Assembly (NCBI GenBank): GCA_963169045.1 | Contig: CAUJDF010000069.1 | Location: 124,001 to 188,000 of the forward strand | Direction of reading: 5' to 3' | Length of the DNA: 64,000 nucleotides | Origin: Myxococcota bacterium | GTDB taxonomy: Bacteria > Myxococcota_A > Bradymonadia > UBA7976 > UBA1532 | In this document: positions 49,806 to 57,841 of the stretch, piece after piece | Numbering within the stretch: position 1 is the stretch's first letter | Layout of the letters: each line of letters opens with the position of its first letter | Notes under the pieces: generated by a model | Databases searched by the model: none | Told to the model about the DNA's origin: nothing | Seen by the model: only the letters and a program-made list of their open reading frames with translations | Made by a program: the position numbers and the translations under genes

Positions 49806-50381
49806 ATGATGGGCCGTTTCAAGACGCTGTTGGCCGTGGTTGGCGCGGGGGTGCTCCTCGCGGCGACGGCCTCCGCACAGGCGCCCGCCATCGACCGCAC
49901 CTACGAGGGAGCCGAGAAGCTCAGCACGAACGAGAAGATCGAGCTGGCCGGCAAGTCCATTCAGCAGATGAAGGACGTACTCGCCGCCTCGCTCGAGCGC
50001 CTCAAGACCGCGCGCGAAGAGAAGGACATGGTGCGCGTCAACTGCGTCAGTGACCGGTTGGCGACGCTCAAGGGGCTGCTGAAGATCTCGGAGCAGGCGG
50101 AGGTCGGCCTGCGCGAGGCCGCCGCCCGTAAGGACGGCGAGCTCGTGAACCACGAGTTCACGAAGATCTCGCTCGCACGGGCCCGCGCCGAGAACCTGCG
50201 GGTTCAGGTCGACGCCTGCGTGGGCGAGGCGAACTTCTACACGGGCGATCTCCAGAGCGAGATGAACGTCGACGACGACATCCGCGACGACGACCCGAGC
50301 CTCATCAACGAGGATCTGCTGCCCTTCTCCGAGCCGATTGAACCGCCCGACCGCCTGCCTCCCATGTCGCCGAACACCTGA
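49806..50381 (+). CDS. small periplasmic helical protein
   Basis: Protein of 191 aa with signal peptide (MMGRFKTLLAVVGAGVLLAATASA). The mature part is almost all helix (KIELAGKSIQQMKDVLAASLERL, LLKISEQAEVGLREAAARKD), with two Cys (VNCVSD, DACVGE) and an acidic, Pro-rich tail (NEDLLPFSEPIEPPDRLPP). The ATG at 49806 is placed 5 nt after GAGG. It lies between the FHA-TonB gene and the beta-barrel/OPX pair, so it could connect the two machines. No known family. Confidence 0.72.
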   Translation: MMGRFKTLLAVVGAGVLLAATASAQAPAIDRTYEGAEKLSTNEKIELAGKSIQQMKDVLAASLERLKTAREEKDMVRVNCVSDRLATLKGLLKISEQAEVGLREAAARKDGELVNHEFTKISLARARAENLRVQVDACVGEANFYTGDLQSEMNVDDDIRDDDPSLINEDLLPFSEPIEPPDRLPPMSPNT

Positions 50382-50388
50382 TCGGATC

Positions 50389-51711
50389 ATGATGCTGTCT
50401 CGTCGCAACATCGTCGGCGGTGTGCTCGTCGGCGGCCTCGGGGTCGGCCCGGCCCTGGCTCAGGGGCCGGGCGTGCGGGCTGGCGATCTCGTCATTCATC
50501 CGCGGGCGCAGGTGGGCGTCGGCTACGACGACAACGTCTTCCTCGAGTCCGACGACGACCCGACGGCGCCGCCCAACGATTCCCCGGTGTTGAAGGTCGG
50601 CGGGGGCCTGAGCCTGGCGAACCGCAGCCCGAACAAGCTGGCGCTCGAGCTCGACGGCGACTTCCGCTACCAGAACTTCTTCGCGCCCAACACCGACGCC
50701 GCCAACGAGGACGACTCCGATCGCGTCAAGCGGCGCATCGAGGATCGCAACGGCATCGAGTTCGGGCGGGTCCAGCTCACGGTCGGGCTGCTGCCGCGAT
50801 CGCCCGTGTCGCTCGATCTGAAGGAGGACATGCGGTTCACGGACCGCGCCTCCTTCGAGACGAGCGAGGGCGAGCTGGTGCCTGAGGGCGTCTTCGAACG
50901 GCTCGAGAACTCGGTGGGCGCGGACGTGCGCTTCCACCCGGGGCCGCCCGAGGGGCGCGTCTTCGAGTCCCGGCTCGGCTACCGCTTTCACACCATCGGC
51001 TTCCTCGGTGACGACTCTCGGGTGACCGAGCAGGCCGAGAAGACGGCGCACGAGGCGCGGTTCCTCACGACGTGGCGGTTCCTGCCCAAGACGGCCGCCG
51101 AGGCCGAGTTCAAGCTCGCCGCCAACGACTACAACACCGTCTCCCTCGATCCGCAGGATCCTGACGCTGCGGTGGGTCCCGATCGCGACTCGCGGCCGTT
51201 CTACGCGATCCTCGGGCTGCGCGGCCTCATCACGAACCGGGTGTCGACGGTCCTGCGCGCCGGCTACGGCAACACGTTCAACGCCGAGGGCGAGTCGTTC
51301 TCCGGGCCGGTCGGTCAGGCCGAGATCGAGTACAAGCTCGAGCCGACCCTGACGACGGCGCTGGGCTACGAGCGCGCGGGGCGCGATACGAGCTTCTCGA
51401 ACTTCGTCGTCAGCGACCGCGTGTATGCCAAGGCGATGCTCGCCTTCGCGCGTGTCTGGGAGCTCGGCGGCAACGTCGGTTACGGCCGGTACGACTTCAG
51501 CGAGGCGAACACCATCGAGGGCGCCGACGATCGCGTCGACCCCATCCTCACGGCCGGCGCGCAGCTCACCTTCCACATGCGCGACTACGTGACGCTCGCC
51601 GCGACCTGGCAGTTCGAGAAGAACGACACCGACTTCGAATTGCCGGGCGGCACCGAGCAGTTCGCGTATACGCGCAATGTCGTTCTTCTCTCGGTCAATG
51701 CGGATTACTGA
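50389..51711 (+). CDS. outer-membrane beta-barrel of a polysaccharide export system
   Basis: Protein of 440 aa with a signal peptide (RRNIVGGVLVGGLGVGPALA). The mature part begins VIHPRAQVGVGYDDNVFLESDD and shows long amphipathic strands separated by Asp/Glu-rich loops, ending VVLLSVNADY with a terminal aromatic. This is the family of large (16-18-stranded) barrels that accompany OPX proteins in Myxococcus polysaccharide loci (the EpsX/ExoB type) and are also annotated as 'outer membrane beta-barrel protein'. The OPX gene overlaps its 3' end, supporting a joint outer-membrane channel. Two adjacent ATGs; the first is used. Confidence 0.78.
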   Translation: MMLSRRNIVGGVLVGGLGVGPALAQGPGVRAGDLVIHPRAQVGVGYDDNVFLESDDDPTAPPNDSPVLKVGGGLSLANRSPNKLALELDGDFRYQNFFAPNTDAANEDDSDRVKRRIEDRNGIEFGRVQLTVGLLPRSPVSLDLKEDMRFTDRASFETSEGELVPEGVFERLENSVGADVRFHPGPPEGRVFESRLGYRFHTIGFLGDDSRVTEQAEKTAHEARFLTTWRFLPKTAAEAEFKLAANDYNTVSLDPQDPDAAVGPDRDSRPFYAILGLRGLITNRVSTVLRAGYGNTFNAEGESFSGPVGQAEIEYKLEPTLTTALGYERAGRDTSFSNFVVSDRVYAKAMLAFARVWELGGNVGYGRYDFSEANTIEGADDRVDPILTAGAQLTFHMRDYVTLAATWQFEKNDTDFELPGGTEQFAYTRNVVLLSVNADY

Positions 51712-52294
51712 GCGCGCCATCGCACTGGCGCTCCTGGCGGCGCTGGCGGGTTGCGGGGGCGGTCCGGAGGTGCGCGCCGGCGAACTGCCGCCATCGTTGA
51801 GCGAGGCGGAGCTGCTCCGCAGCGCGATGCTCGGCAGCGGCGACGTCCTTGAGGTGCGCGTCTACCAAGAAGACCAGCTCACCGGCGTCTACCGCATCTC
51901 TTCAGATGGCACCTTCGACTTTCCGCTCGTCGGCAAGGTCGAGGCCGTCGGCAAGACGCCGGGCGAGCTCGCCGACGTGTTGACGTCGAGCCTGAAGGAG
52001 CGCTTCCTGCGCAACCCACAGGTGAGCGTCTTCGTGAAGGAGTACAACTCCAAGAAGGTGTTCGTGCTCGGTCAGGTCGGGAAGCCAGGCACTTTCCAGT
52101 ACCAGGAGCGCATGACGGTCATCCAGGCGATCACCGTCGCCGGCGGCTTCAAGGAGCTCGCCGACAAGAGCCGTGTCCTGCTCACTCGGGAGATCGACGG
52201 CCAGCAGCAGAGGTACCTGGTACCGATCGAGGGCAACCAGAACATCGTCCTGCAGCCGGGCGACGTCATCGAGGTCCGCGAGACCTGGCTGTAG
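51698..52294 (+). CDS. short Wza-type polysaccharide export lipoprotein (OPX)
   Basis: Protein of 198 aa. Lipobox ALAGC (Cys near 19). A PES domain (SGDVLEVRVYQEDQLTGVYRISSDGTF, seen in part; LRNPQVSVFVKEYNSKKVFVLGQV) is followed by one SLBB domain (PGTFQYQERMTVIQAITVAGGF, seen in part). E. coli Wza has 379 aa and a C-terminal helix that spans the outer membrane; this protein stops after the SLBB domain and lacks that helix, so it needs a partner, probably the barrel encoded just upstream. Start ATG at 51698 gives a compact lipoprotein signal; ATG at 51677 is possible. The gene overlaps the barrel gene and, at its 3' end, the opposing nucleotidyltransferase gene by 29 bp. Confidence 0.88.
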   Translation: MRITERAIALALLAALAGCGGGPEVRAGELPPSLSEAELLRSAMLGSGDVLEVRVYQEDQLTGVYRISSDGTFDFPLVGKVEAVGKTPGELADVLTSSLKERFLRNPQVSVFVKEYNSKKVFVLGQVGKPGTFQYQERMTVIQAITVAGGFKELADKSRVLLTREIDGQQQRYLVPIEGNQNIVLQPGDVIEVRETWL

Positions 52295-53240
52295 TCAGGC
52301 CCCGCCGCACGATCGCCCGCCGCGCTTCGTCCTCCGCGAGCCACCACTTCACCAGCTGAAAGCGCCACCACGGCGTCGGGCGAGGGTCGGCGTGCGGAGG
52401 GGGCAGTCGACGCGCCATCAGCTGCACGTCGGCCGCAGTGACGGCGGGCAGATCGCCGGGCCACAGCTCGCTCTGGTGCAGGCGCAGCAGCGCCAGACGG
52501 TAGGGACGGCCGAGGCCGGCCTCGTCGGCGAGGCGGCGGGCCGTCGTCCATCCCTCGGGCAAATTGCGCAGGATCAGCGCGAGATCCAGCAGGTCGGCCA
52601 GGTCGCCATGGAACGACTGCTTCGCCTGGTTGGTCAGCCACAGCAGCAGGCGGTCGCTCCGCGAGGGCTGCAGGGCGTCGAAGTTCCCCAGGCGCGTCGG
52701 TCGGCCGCGCCGCCAGACCGACCGGCCGGACAGCGCGGCCCGGTGCGGCGGCTGAGGGTCGCGGTGGAGCTCGATCAGCACCGGCCCGAAGCGGAACCCG
52801 GTCTCGTAGTCGGCCTCTCCGGGCAGTCGCTCGTAGCGCGGCGCCCGCACCTCGTCGGCGTGGGCGGCGAGGGCTGCGGCGACGGGCGTATGGTGCGGCT
52901 CGGGGAGGAGCAGGTCGAGGTCGGAGCACCGGCGGGCGCCTGGGTCGTCGAACAGGTGCTCGCCCACGTCGGCGCCCTTGAACACGAGAGGCGGCGGGGC
53001 CCACGTTGGCCACACGCGGGCCACGGCCGCGACGCGGTGGAGGTGCGCGGCGACGTTGTTCGTCCACGAAGCTTTTGCGGCGCAGGCGTCAACCTCGGAT
53101 AGTTTCGCGCCGATGTGGTACAGGGTCGCGCACAGCCGATGCCGCTGCGCCACCGCCGCGATGCCGGCCGGCGCGGGCGGCAGCGGTCGTTGCCCGGCCA
53201 GCCAGGCGCGGAGCAACGAGGCGAGGGGACGCGCGTTCAT
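52266..53240 (-). CDS. nucleotidyltransferase-fold protein (NTP_transf_5-like)
   Basis: Protein of 324 aa. The pattern LVFKGADVGEHLFDDPGARRCSDLDLLL matches the KG.......R..SDIDLLV motif of the NTP_transf_5 family often found inside surface-polysaccharide loci, and ELHRDPQPPH supplies the third acidic/His position. The C-terminal half is helical and Trp-rich (LLLWLTNQAKQSFHGDLADLLDLALIL). The two Asp needed for metal binding (SDLDLLL) are present, so nucleotidyl transfer is possible; the acceptor is unknown. It is the only leftward gene between the export pair and the sugar-nucleotide genes and shares a 100-bp divergent region with the latter. Confidence 0.72.
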   Translation of the reverse strand: MNARPLASLLRAWLAGQRPLPPAPAGIAAVAQRHRLCATLYHIGAKLSEVDACAAKASWTNNVAAHLHRVAAVARVWPTWAPPPLVFKGADVGEHLFDDPGARRCSDLDLLLPEPHHTPVAAALAAHADEVRAPRYERLPGEADYETGFRFGPVLIELHRDPQPPHRAALSGRSVWRRGRPTRLGNFDALQPSRSDRLLLWLTNQAKQSFHGDLADLLDLALILRNLPEGWTTARRLADEAGLGRPYRLALLRLHQSELWPGDLPAVTAADVQLMARRLPPPHADPRPTPWWRFQLVKWWLAEDEARRAIVRRGLTTARSRGPR

Positions 53241-53272
53241 CGGTCCCTTGTAACGGTGCTCAGATGAAATAT

Positions 53273-53292
53273 CGACCCCACCCTCGGGGTCG
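53273..53292. repeat. hairpin CGACCCC/GGGGTCG in the divergent region
   Basis: Perfect 7-bp inverted repeat with a 6-nt loop, between the opposing nucleotidyltransferase and the epimerase gene. A weak TTGTAA-16-TATCGA promoter for the epimerase lies immediately upstream, so the hairpin would be at the start of its leader. Confidence 0.4.
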
Positions 53293-53340
53293 TGTACCAG
53301 AGGGTCCCCCATCGCCCAGGGGCCCCGCTGTGGAGGACGA

Positions 53341-54294
53341 ATGGCAAGGGTCCTGGTCACGGGGGGCGCCGGTTTCATCGGCTCCCACCTCGTGCGCGCG
53401 CTGCTGGCGCGAGGCGACGAGGTGGTGGTGCTCGACGACTTCTCGACCGGCCGCCGTGAGAACCTGGACGAGGTCGCCTCGAGGATCCGGCTCGTCGAGG
53501 GCTCCCTCGCGGAGCCGGCAGACGTGGCGCGCGCCGTCGAAGGCGTCGAGTCCGTGCTGCACCAGGGCGCGCTCCCCTCGGTGCCGAAGTCGGTGGCCCA
53601 CCCGCTCGAGACGCACCGCGCCAACGTCACCGGCACGCTCACGCTGCTCGAAGGCGCCCGGCGCGCGGGCGTGCGGCGCGTAATCTATGCCGCGTCGTCG
53701 AGCGCGTACGGCGACCACGACGCGCCGCGCAAGTCCGAAGAGCTGACGCCTCGGCCGCTGTCGCCCTACGCCGTTCAGAAGCACACGGGCGAGCAGTACT
53801 GCAAGGTCTACAACGACCTCTATGGCCTCGAGACGATCGCGCTGCGCTACTTCAACGTCTTCGGCCCGCGCCAGGATCCGAGCAGCCAGTACGCGGCGGT
53901 GATCCCCGCCTTCGTGACGCGGATGATGGCCGGTCTGCCGCCCGTCGTGCACGGCGACGGCCGTCAGTCGCGGGATTTCACGTTCGTGCAGAACGTGGTG
54001 GAGGCGAACCTGGCCGCGCTCGCCGCGCCGTCGGCGTCCTGCGGGCGCGTCTACAACGCGGCATGCGGGCAGAGCACGTCTCTCCTGGATCTGATCGCGA
54101 GGATCAACGAGATCCTGGGCACCCGGATCACCGCCGAGCACACGGCCTCACGCGCCGGTGACGTTCGCCATTCCTGCGCGGACAACTCGTTGGCGGAGCG
54201 GGCCCTCGGCTGGCGCGCGCGCATCTCTGTCGCCGAGGGGCTGATGGAAACGGTTCGCTGGTATCGCGCGCGGCACGCGGTCCCGAACCAGTGA
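53341..54294 (+). CDS. UDP-HexNAc 4-epimerase (WbpP/TviC-like extended SDR)
   Basis: Protein of 317 aa. NAD-binding GGAGFIGSHLVRAL (residues 8-21), the catalytic Tyr/Lys pair in SPYAVQKHTGEQY, AASSSAYGDH, LRYFNVFGPRQDPSSQYAAVIP and GDGRQSRDFTFVQNVVEANL. The sequence around ALPSVPKSVAHPLETHRANVTG and the QDP..QYAAVIP stretch match WbpP/TviC, which convert UDP-GlcNAc to UDP-GalNAc or UDP-GlcNAcA to UDP-GalNAcA. GGAGG 5 nt before the ATG. It feeds the dehydrogenase gene that follows after 20 bp. Confidence 0.88.
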   Translation: MARVLVTGGAGFIGSHLVRALLARGDEVVVLDDFSTGRRENLDEVASRIRLVEGSLAEPADVARAVEGVESVLHQGALPSVPKSVAHPLETHRANVTGTLTLLEGARRAGVRRVIYAASSSAYGDHDAPRKSEELTPRPLSPYAVQKHTGEQYCKVYNDLYGLETIALRYFNVFGPRQDPSSQYAAVIPAFVTRMMAGLPPVVHGDGRQSRDFTFVQNVVEANLAALAAPSASCGRVYNAACGQSTSLLDLIARINEILGTRITAEHTASRAGDVRHSCADNSLAERALGWRARISVAEGLMETVRWYRARHAVPNQ

Positions 54295-54314
54295 CGAAGG
54301 CTGAGGGATTTTCG

Positions 54315-55637
54315 ATGGCGACGATTCTCGACAGGCTCTCGACGCGCAGGTCCACCGTGGGCGTGATCGGGCTCGGTTACGTGGGCCTGCCCCTGGCGAC
54401 GGCGTTCGGCGACGCCGGCTTCCCGGTGATCGGCTTCGACGTCGACGCCACCAAGGTCGACGCGCTCAACGCCGGCACGTCCTACATTCCCGATGTGCCT
54501 GCCGCCGAGGTGGCGCGGCTCGTCCAGGGCGGTCGCTTCACGGCGACGACCGACTTCTCGCGGCTCGCCGAGTGCGACGCGATCTCGGTCTGCGTGCCCA
54601 CGCCGCTGCGTAAGACCCGCGATCCCGACATCAGCTACATCGTCGCGTCGCTCGAGCAGATCGTGAAGTACCTGCGCGCCGACCAGCTGATCGTGCTCGA
54701 GAGCACCACCTACCCCGGCACCACCGAGGAGGTCTGCAAGCCCGCGCTCGAGAAGGGCGGCCTGAAGGTGGGCAAGGACGTCTTCCTGGCGTTCAGCCCC
54801 GAGCGCATCGATCCTGGCAACGCCACGTTCCACGTGCGAAACACCCCGAAGATCGTCGGCGGCATCACCCCGGCCTGCACCGAGGCGGCGAAGGCGCTGT
54901 ACGGCGCCATCGTCGACAACGTGATCACCGTGTCGAGCCCGACCGCCGCCGAGATGGTGAAGCTGCTCGAGAACACGTTCCGGGCGGTGAACATCGGCCT
55001 CGTCAACGAGGTGGCGATCATCGCCAACAAGCTCAACCTCGACGTCTGGGAGATCATCCAGGCGGCGGCGAGCAAGCCGTTCGGCTACATGCCGTTCTAT
55101 CCGGGCCCGGGACTCGGTGGGCACTGCATCCCCATCGATCCGCACTACCTCAGCTGGAAGCTGCGCACGCTGAATTACCGCACGCGCTTCATCGAGCTGG
55201 CCGACGAGATCAACTCGCACATGCCCGACTACGTCGTCGACAAGGTCGCGTATGCGCTGAACGAAGACGGCAAGCCGATCAAGGGGTCCAAGCTGCTGGT
55301 GCTCGGCGTGGCCTACAAGAAGAACATCACCGACTGGCGCGAGAGCCCGGCCATCCCGGTGATCGAAGGGCTCCTCAACCGCGGCGGTCGGGTCGACTAC
55401 CAGGACGACTACGTGCCGCACATCGGGCTCGGCTTCCACGGCGAGCCGGGCGGGAAGGAGCTGACGTCGGTCAAGCTCGATTACGCCGCCATGGCGAGCT
55501 ACGACGCGGTGGTCATCGTGACCGACCACTCGTACTTCGAGGTGCCGGCCATCCTGAAGCACGCGAAGCGCGTGGTCGACACCCGCAACCTCACCGGCAA
55601 GGCCGCCAGCGGCGACGCGAAGGTCTCGAAGCTATGA
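54315..55637 (+). CDS. UDP-HexNAc 6-dehydrogenase (WbpA/WbpO/TviB-like)
   Basis: Nucleotide-sugar dehydrogenase of 440 aa. Rossmann motif VGVIGLGYVGLPLA, SVCVPTPLRKTRDPD, ESTTYPGTTEE, FSPERIDPGN and NTPKIVGG; the catalytic Cys lies in GPGLGGHCIPIDPHYL, and the substrate helix EMVKLLENTFRAVNIGLVNE is present. It oxidises C6 of UDP-GlcNAc/GalNAc to the uronic acid with two NAD+. ATG at 54315 has a purine-rich site (GAGGGA) upstream; GTG at 54291 is an alternative. The stop overlaps the Wzc-type gene (ATGA). With the epimerase it forms the two-step route to UDP-GalNAcA. Confidence 0.92.
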   Translation: MATILDRLSTRRSTVGVIGLGYVGLPLATAFGDAGFPVIGFDVDATKVDALNAGTSYIPDVPAAEVARLVQGGRFTATTDFSRLAECDAISVCVPTPLRKTRDPDISYIVASLEQIVKYLRADQLIVLESTTYPGTTEEVCKPALEKGGLKVGKDVFLAFSPERIDPGNATFHVRNTPKIVGGITPACTEAAKALYGAIVDNVITVSSPTAAEMVKLLENTFRAVNIGLVNEVAIIANKLNLDVWEIIQAAASKPFGYMPFYPGPGLGGHCIPIDPHYLSWKLRTLNYRTRFIELADEINSHMPDYVVDKVAYALNEDGKPIKGSKLLVLGVAYKKNITDWRESPAIPVIEGLLNRGGRVDYQDDYVPHIGLGFHGEPGGKELTSVKLDYAAMASYDAVVIVTDHSYFEVPAILKHAKRVVDTRNLTGKAASGDAKVSKL

Positions 55638-57841
55638 CGACGACCGAGGCCCAAGGCGAGGAGCGTGCCCGGCTCGGGCACTACCTCAACGCGGTCTGGA
55701 AGCACAAGTGGCTGGTGCTGGGCTTCGTCGGCCTGGTCATGACCGGCACGGTGCTGTTCACCCAGCGCCAGGCGCGCGTCTTCGAGGCCACCACGAGCGT
55801 GGTGATCAGCCCGAGCGCGCCGCAGATCCTCGCCTCGGGCCGCGAGATCACGCCCCTCGGCACCGGCAACTACTGGCACACCGCCGAGTACTTCGAGACG
55901 CAATACCGCATCATCAAGAGCCGGCAGGTCGGCAAGATCGTGGTCGATCGGCTCGGCCTCGACCGCGACCTCGACTTCCTCGGCATCAACGACTTCGAGG
56001 ACGCCGAACAGAAGGCGAGGGCGCTCGCGTCGGCGGACGCGGTGACGCTCCTGACGGCGCGCATCTCGGTGGAGCCCGTCGAGGAGAGCCACGTCGTGCT
56101 CGTGAAGGTGCGCGACCGCAATCCGGAGCGCGCCGCGAGGCTCGCCGACGCCGTGGCCGAGGCCTACCGCGACTCCAACGTCGACGAGAAGGTCTCCAAG
56201 GCCGGCGAGGCGGTGGTCTGGCTGAACCAACAGGCGGCCGAGGCGGGCAAGAACCTGCGCGACGCCGAGGACGCGCTGCTCGCGTTCAAGCGCGAGAACG
56301 AGATCCTCAGCGCCTCGCTCGGCGACAAGCAGAACCTGGTCAGCGCGAACCTGCAGGACGCCCAGAAGCGACTGAGGGACCTGCGCGACGAGACCGGGCG
56401 GCTGAAGTCGATGCGCGACCAGCTCGCCCGGGCGGGGGCCGAGGGCTCGACGGGCGTCGCGCTCGAGCAGGTGCTCGACAACGGGCTGATCCAGCGCCTG
56501 AAGGAGTCGCTCGTCCAGCTCGAGAACGAGCGCCGCGATCTGCTCAAGCGGTACCTGGAAGGGCACCCCGACATCGAGACGGCCGACGCGAAGATCGCGC
56601 GCGTGAAGTCGGCGATCGCCGAAGAGGTGAAGAGCGTCCGCGAGGCGCTCGAGCGCAAGTATCAGGTGGCGCTCGAGGCCGAGCGCAGCCAGGAGGCGGA
56701 GGTCCGCTCGATCGAGAAGCAGGCGGGGCAGCTCGGCGCCAAGGAGCTGACGTACCTGCGGCTCGAGGAGGCCGTCCGGCAGAAGAAGGCGCTGCTGACC
56801 TCGCTCCAGGACCGGCTGACCGAGGCGGAGCTGCAGGCCAAGCAGCGCGCCAACAACGTCAGCATCCTCGACCGGGCGTTGGTCCCCACGGTGGCCGCGT
56901 CGCCGCGGCTCTTCGTGAACCTGAGCGTGGCGATGGTGCTGGGGCTCCTCGGCGCGCTGGGCCTGGCGCTGCTCGTCGACAGCCTGGACGCCTCGGTGAA
57001 GAGCCAGGAGCAGATCGAGCAGCTGGGGCTGACGTTCCTCGGCATCATCCCGACGGTGCGCGGCCTCAAGGGCGTCAAGAAGCACCGCTTCGAGGGCACA
57101 GGCAACGTCAACCCCGACCGCTATGTGCTCGACCACCCGCACAGTACGGCGGCGGAGTGCGTGCGCACCATTCGCACGAACCTGCTGTTCATGGCGCCCG
57201 AGCGCGAGCTCAAGACGTTGCTCATCGCCAGCGCCGGTCCGCGTGAGGGCAAGACGAGCACCTCGGTGAACATCGGCGCGACGATGGCGATGTCGGGCGG
57301 GCGGGTGCTGCTGATCGACTCCGACCTGCGCCGCCCGCGCCTGCACCGCATCTTCGACATGACCAACGACGTGGGTCTGACGAACCTGATCATGGACCCG
57401 AACGTCGAGGTGAAGTCGGTGGTGCGGCCGAGCCGCATCGAGGGCCTCGACATCCTGTGCACGGGGCCGCTGCCGCCCAACCCCGCCGAGTTGCTGCACA
57501 CGCAGGCGTTCAAGCGCACGATCGCCCGTCTGCAGGAGCAGTACGACCGCGTGATCTTCGACTCGCCCCCGCTCCTGGCGGTGACCGACGCGCAGATCAT
57601 CGGCCAGCTGTGCGATGGCGCGGTGCTGGTGGTGCGCGCCAACGAGACGAGCCTCGACATGGTGCGCAAGGCGTCGCGCCTCCTGAAGGACGTCAACGTC
57701 AACATCCTCGGGACGCTGCTCAACAACGTCGACGTCACCCGTCGCGGCTACGGGCAGTATTACTACCGCTACTACCGGCGCGACGGGGGCTACTACCCCG
57801 AAGGCGAGGGCACCAGCGCCGCCGCCGAGACGAACAGCTAG
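55634..57841 (+). CDS. Wzc-type polysaccharide co-polymerase with BY-kinase domain
   Basis: Protein of 735 aa. Residues 1-130: a Wzz domain with a first membrane segment (WLVLGFVGLVMTGTVLF). Residues 180-400: long coiled coils (AAEAGKNLRDAEDALLAFKREN). A second membrane segment near 430-450 (LFVNLSVAMVLGLLGALGLALLV). The C-terminal BY-kinase has Walker A SAGPREGKTS (about 532-541), Walker A' LLIDSDLRRPRL and Walker B VIFDSPPLL, and a Tyr cluster GQYYYRYYRR...GGYY at the end for autophosphorylation. It controls chain length and export with Wzy and the OPX channel. It overlaps the dehydrogenase gene by 4 bp and the opposing rhodanese gene by 4 bp. Confidence 0.95.
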   Translation: MTTTEAQGEERARLGHYLNAVWKHKWLVLGFVGLVMTGTVLFTQRQARVFEATTSVVISPSAPQILASGREITPLGTGNYWHTAEYFETQYRIIKSRQVGKIVVDRLGLDRDLDFLGINDFEDAEQKARALASADAVTLLTARISVEPVEESHVVLVKVRDRNPERAARLADAVAEAYRDSNVDEKVSKAGEAVVWLNQQAAEAGKNLRDAEDALLAFKRENEILSASLGDKQNLVSANLQDAQKRLRDLRDETGRLKSMRDQLARAGAEGSTGVALEQVLDNGLIQRLKESLVQLENERRDLLKRYLEGHPDIETADAKIARVKSAIAEEVKSVREALERKYQVALEAERSQEAEVRSIEKQAGQLGAKELTYLRLEEAVRQKKALLTSLQDRLTEAELQAKQRANNVSILDRALVPTVAASPRLFVNLSVAMVLGLLGALGLALLVDSLDASVKSQEQIEQLGLTFLGIIPTVRGLKGVKKHRFEGTGNVNPDRYVLDHPHSTAAECVRTIRTNLLFMAPERELKTLLIASAGPREGKTSTSVNIGATMAMSGGRVLLIDSDLRRPRLHRIFDMTNDVGLTNLIMDPNVEVKSVVRPSRIEGLDILCTGPLPPNPAELLHTQAFKRTIARLQEQYDRVIFDSPPLLAVTDAQIIGQLCDGAVLVVRANETSLDMVRKASRLLKDVNVNILGTLLNNVDVTRRGYGQYYYRYYRRDGGYYPEGEGTSAAAETNS

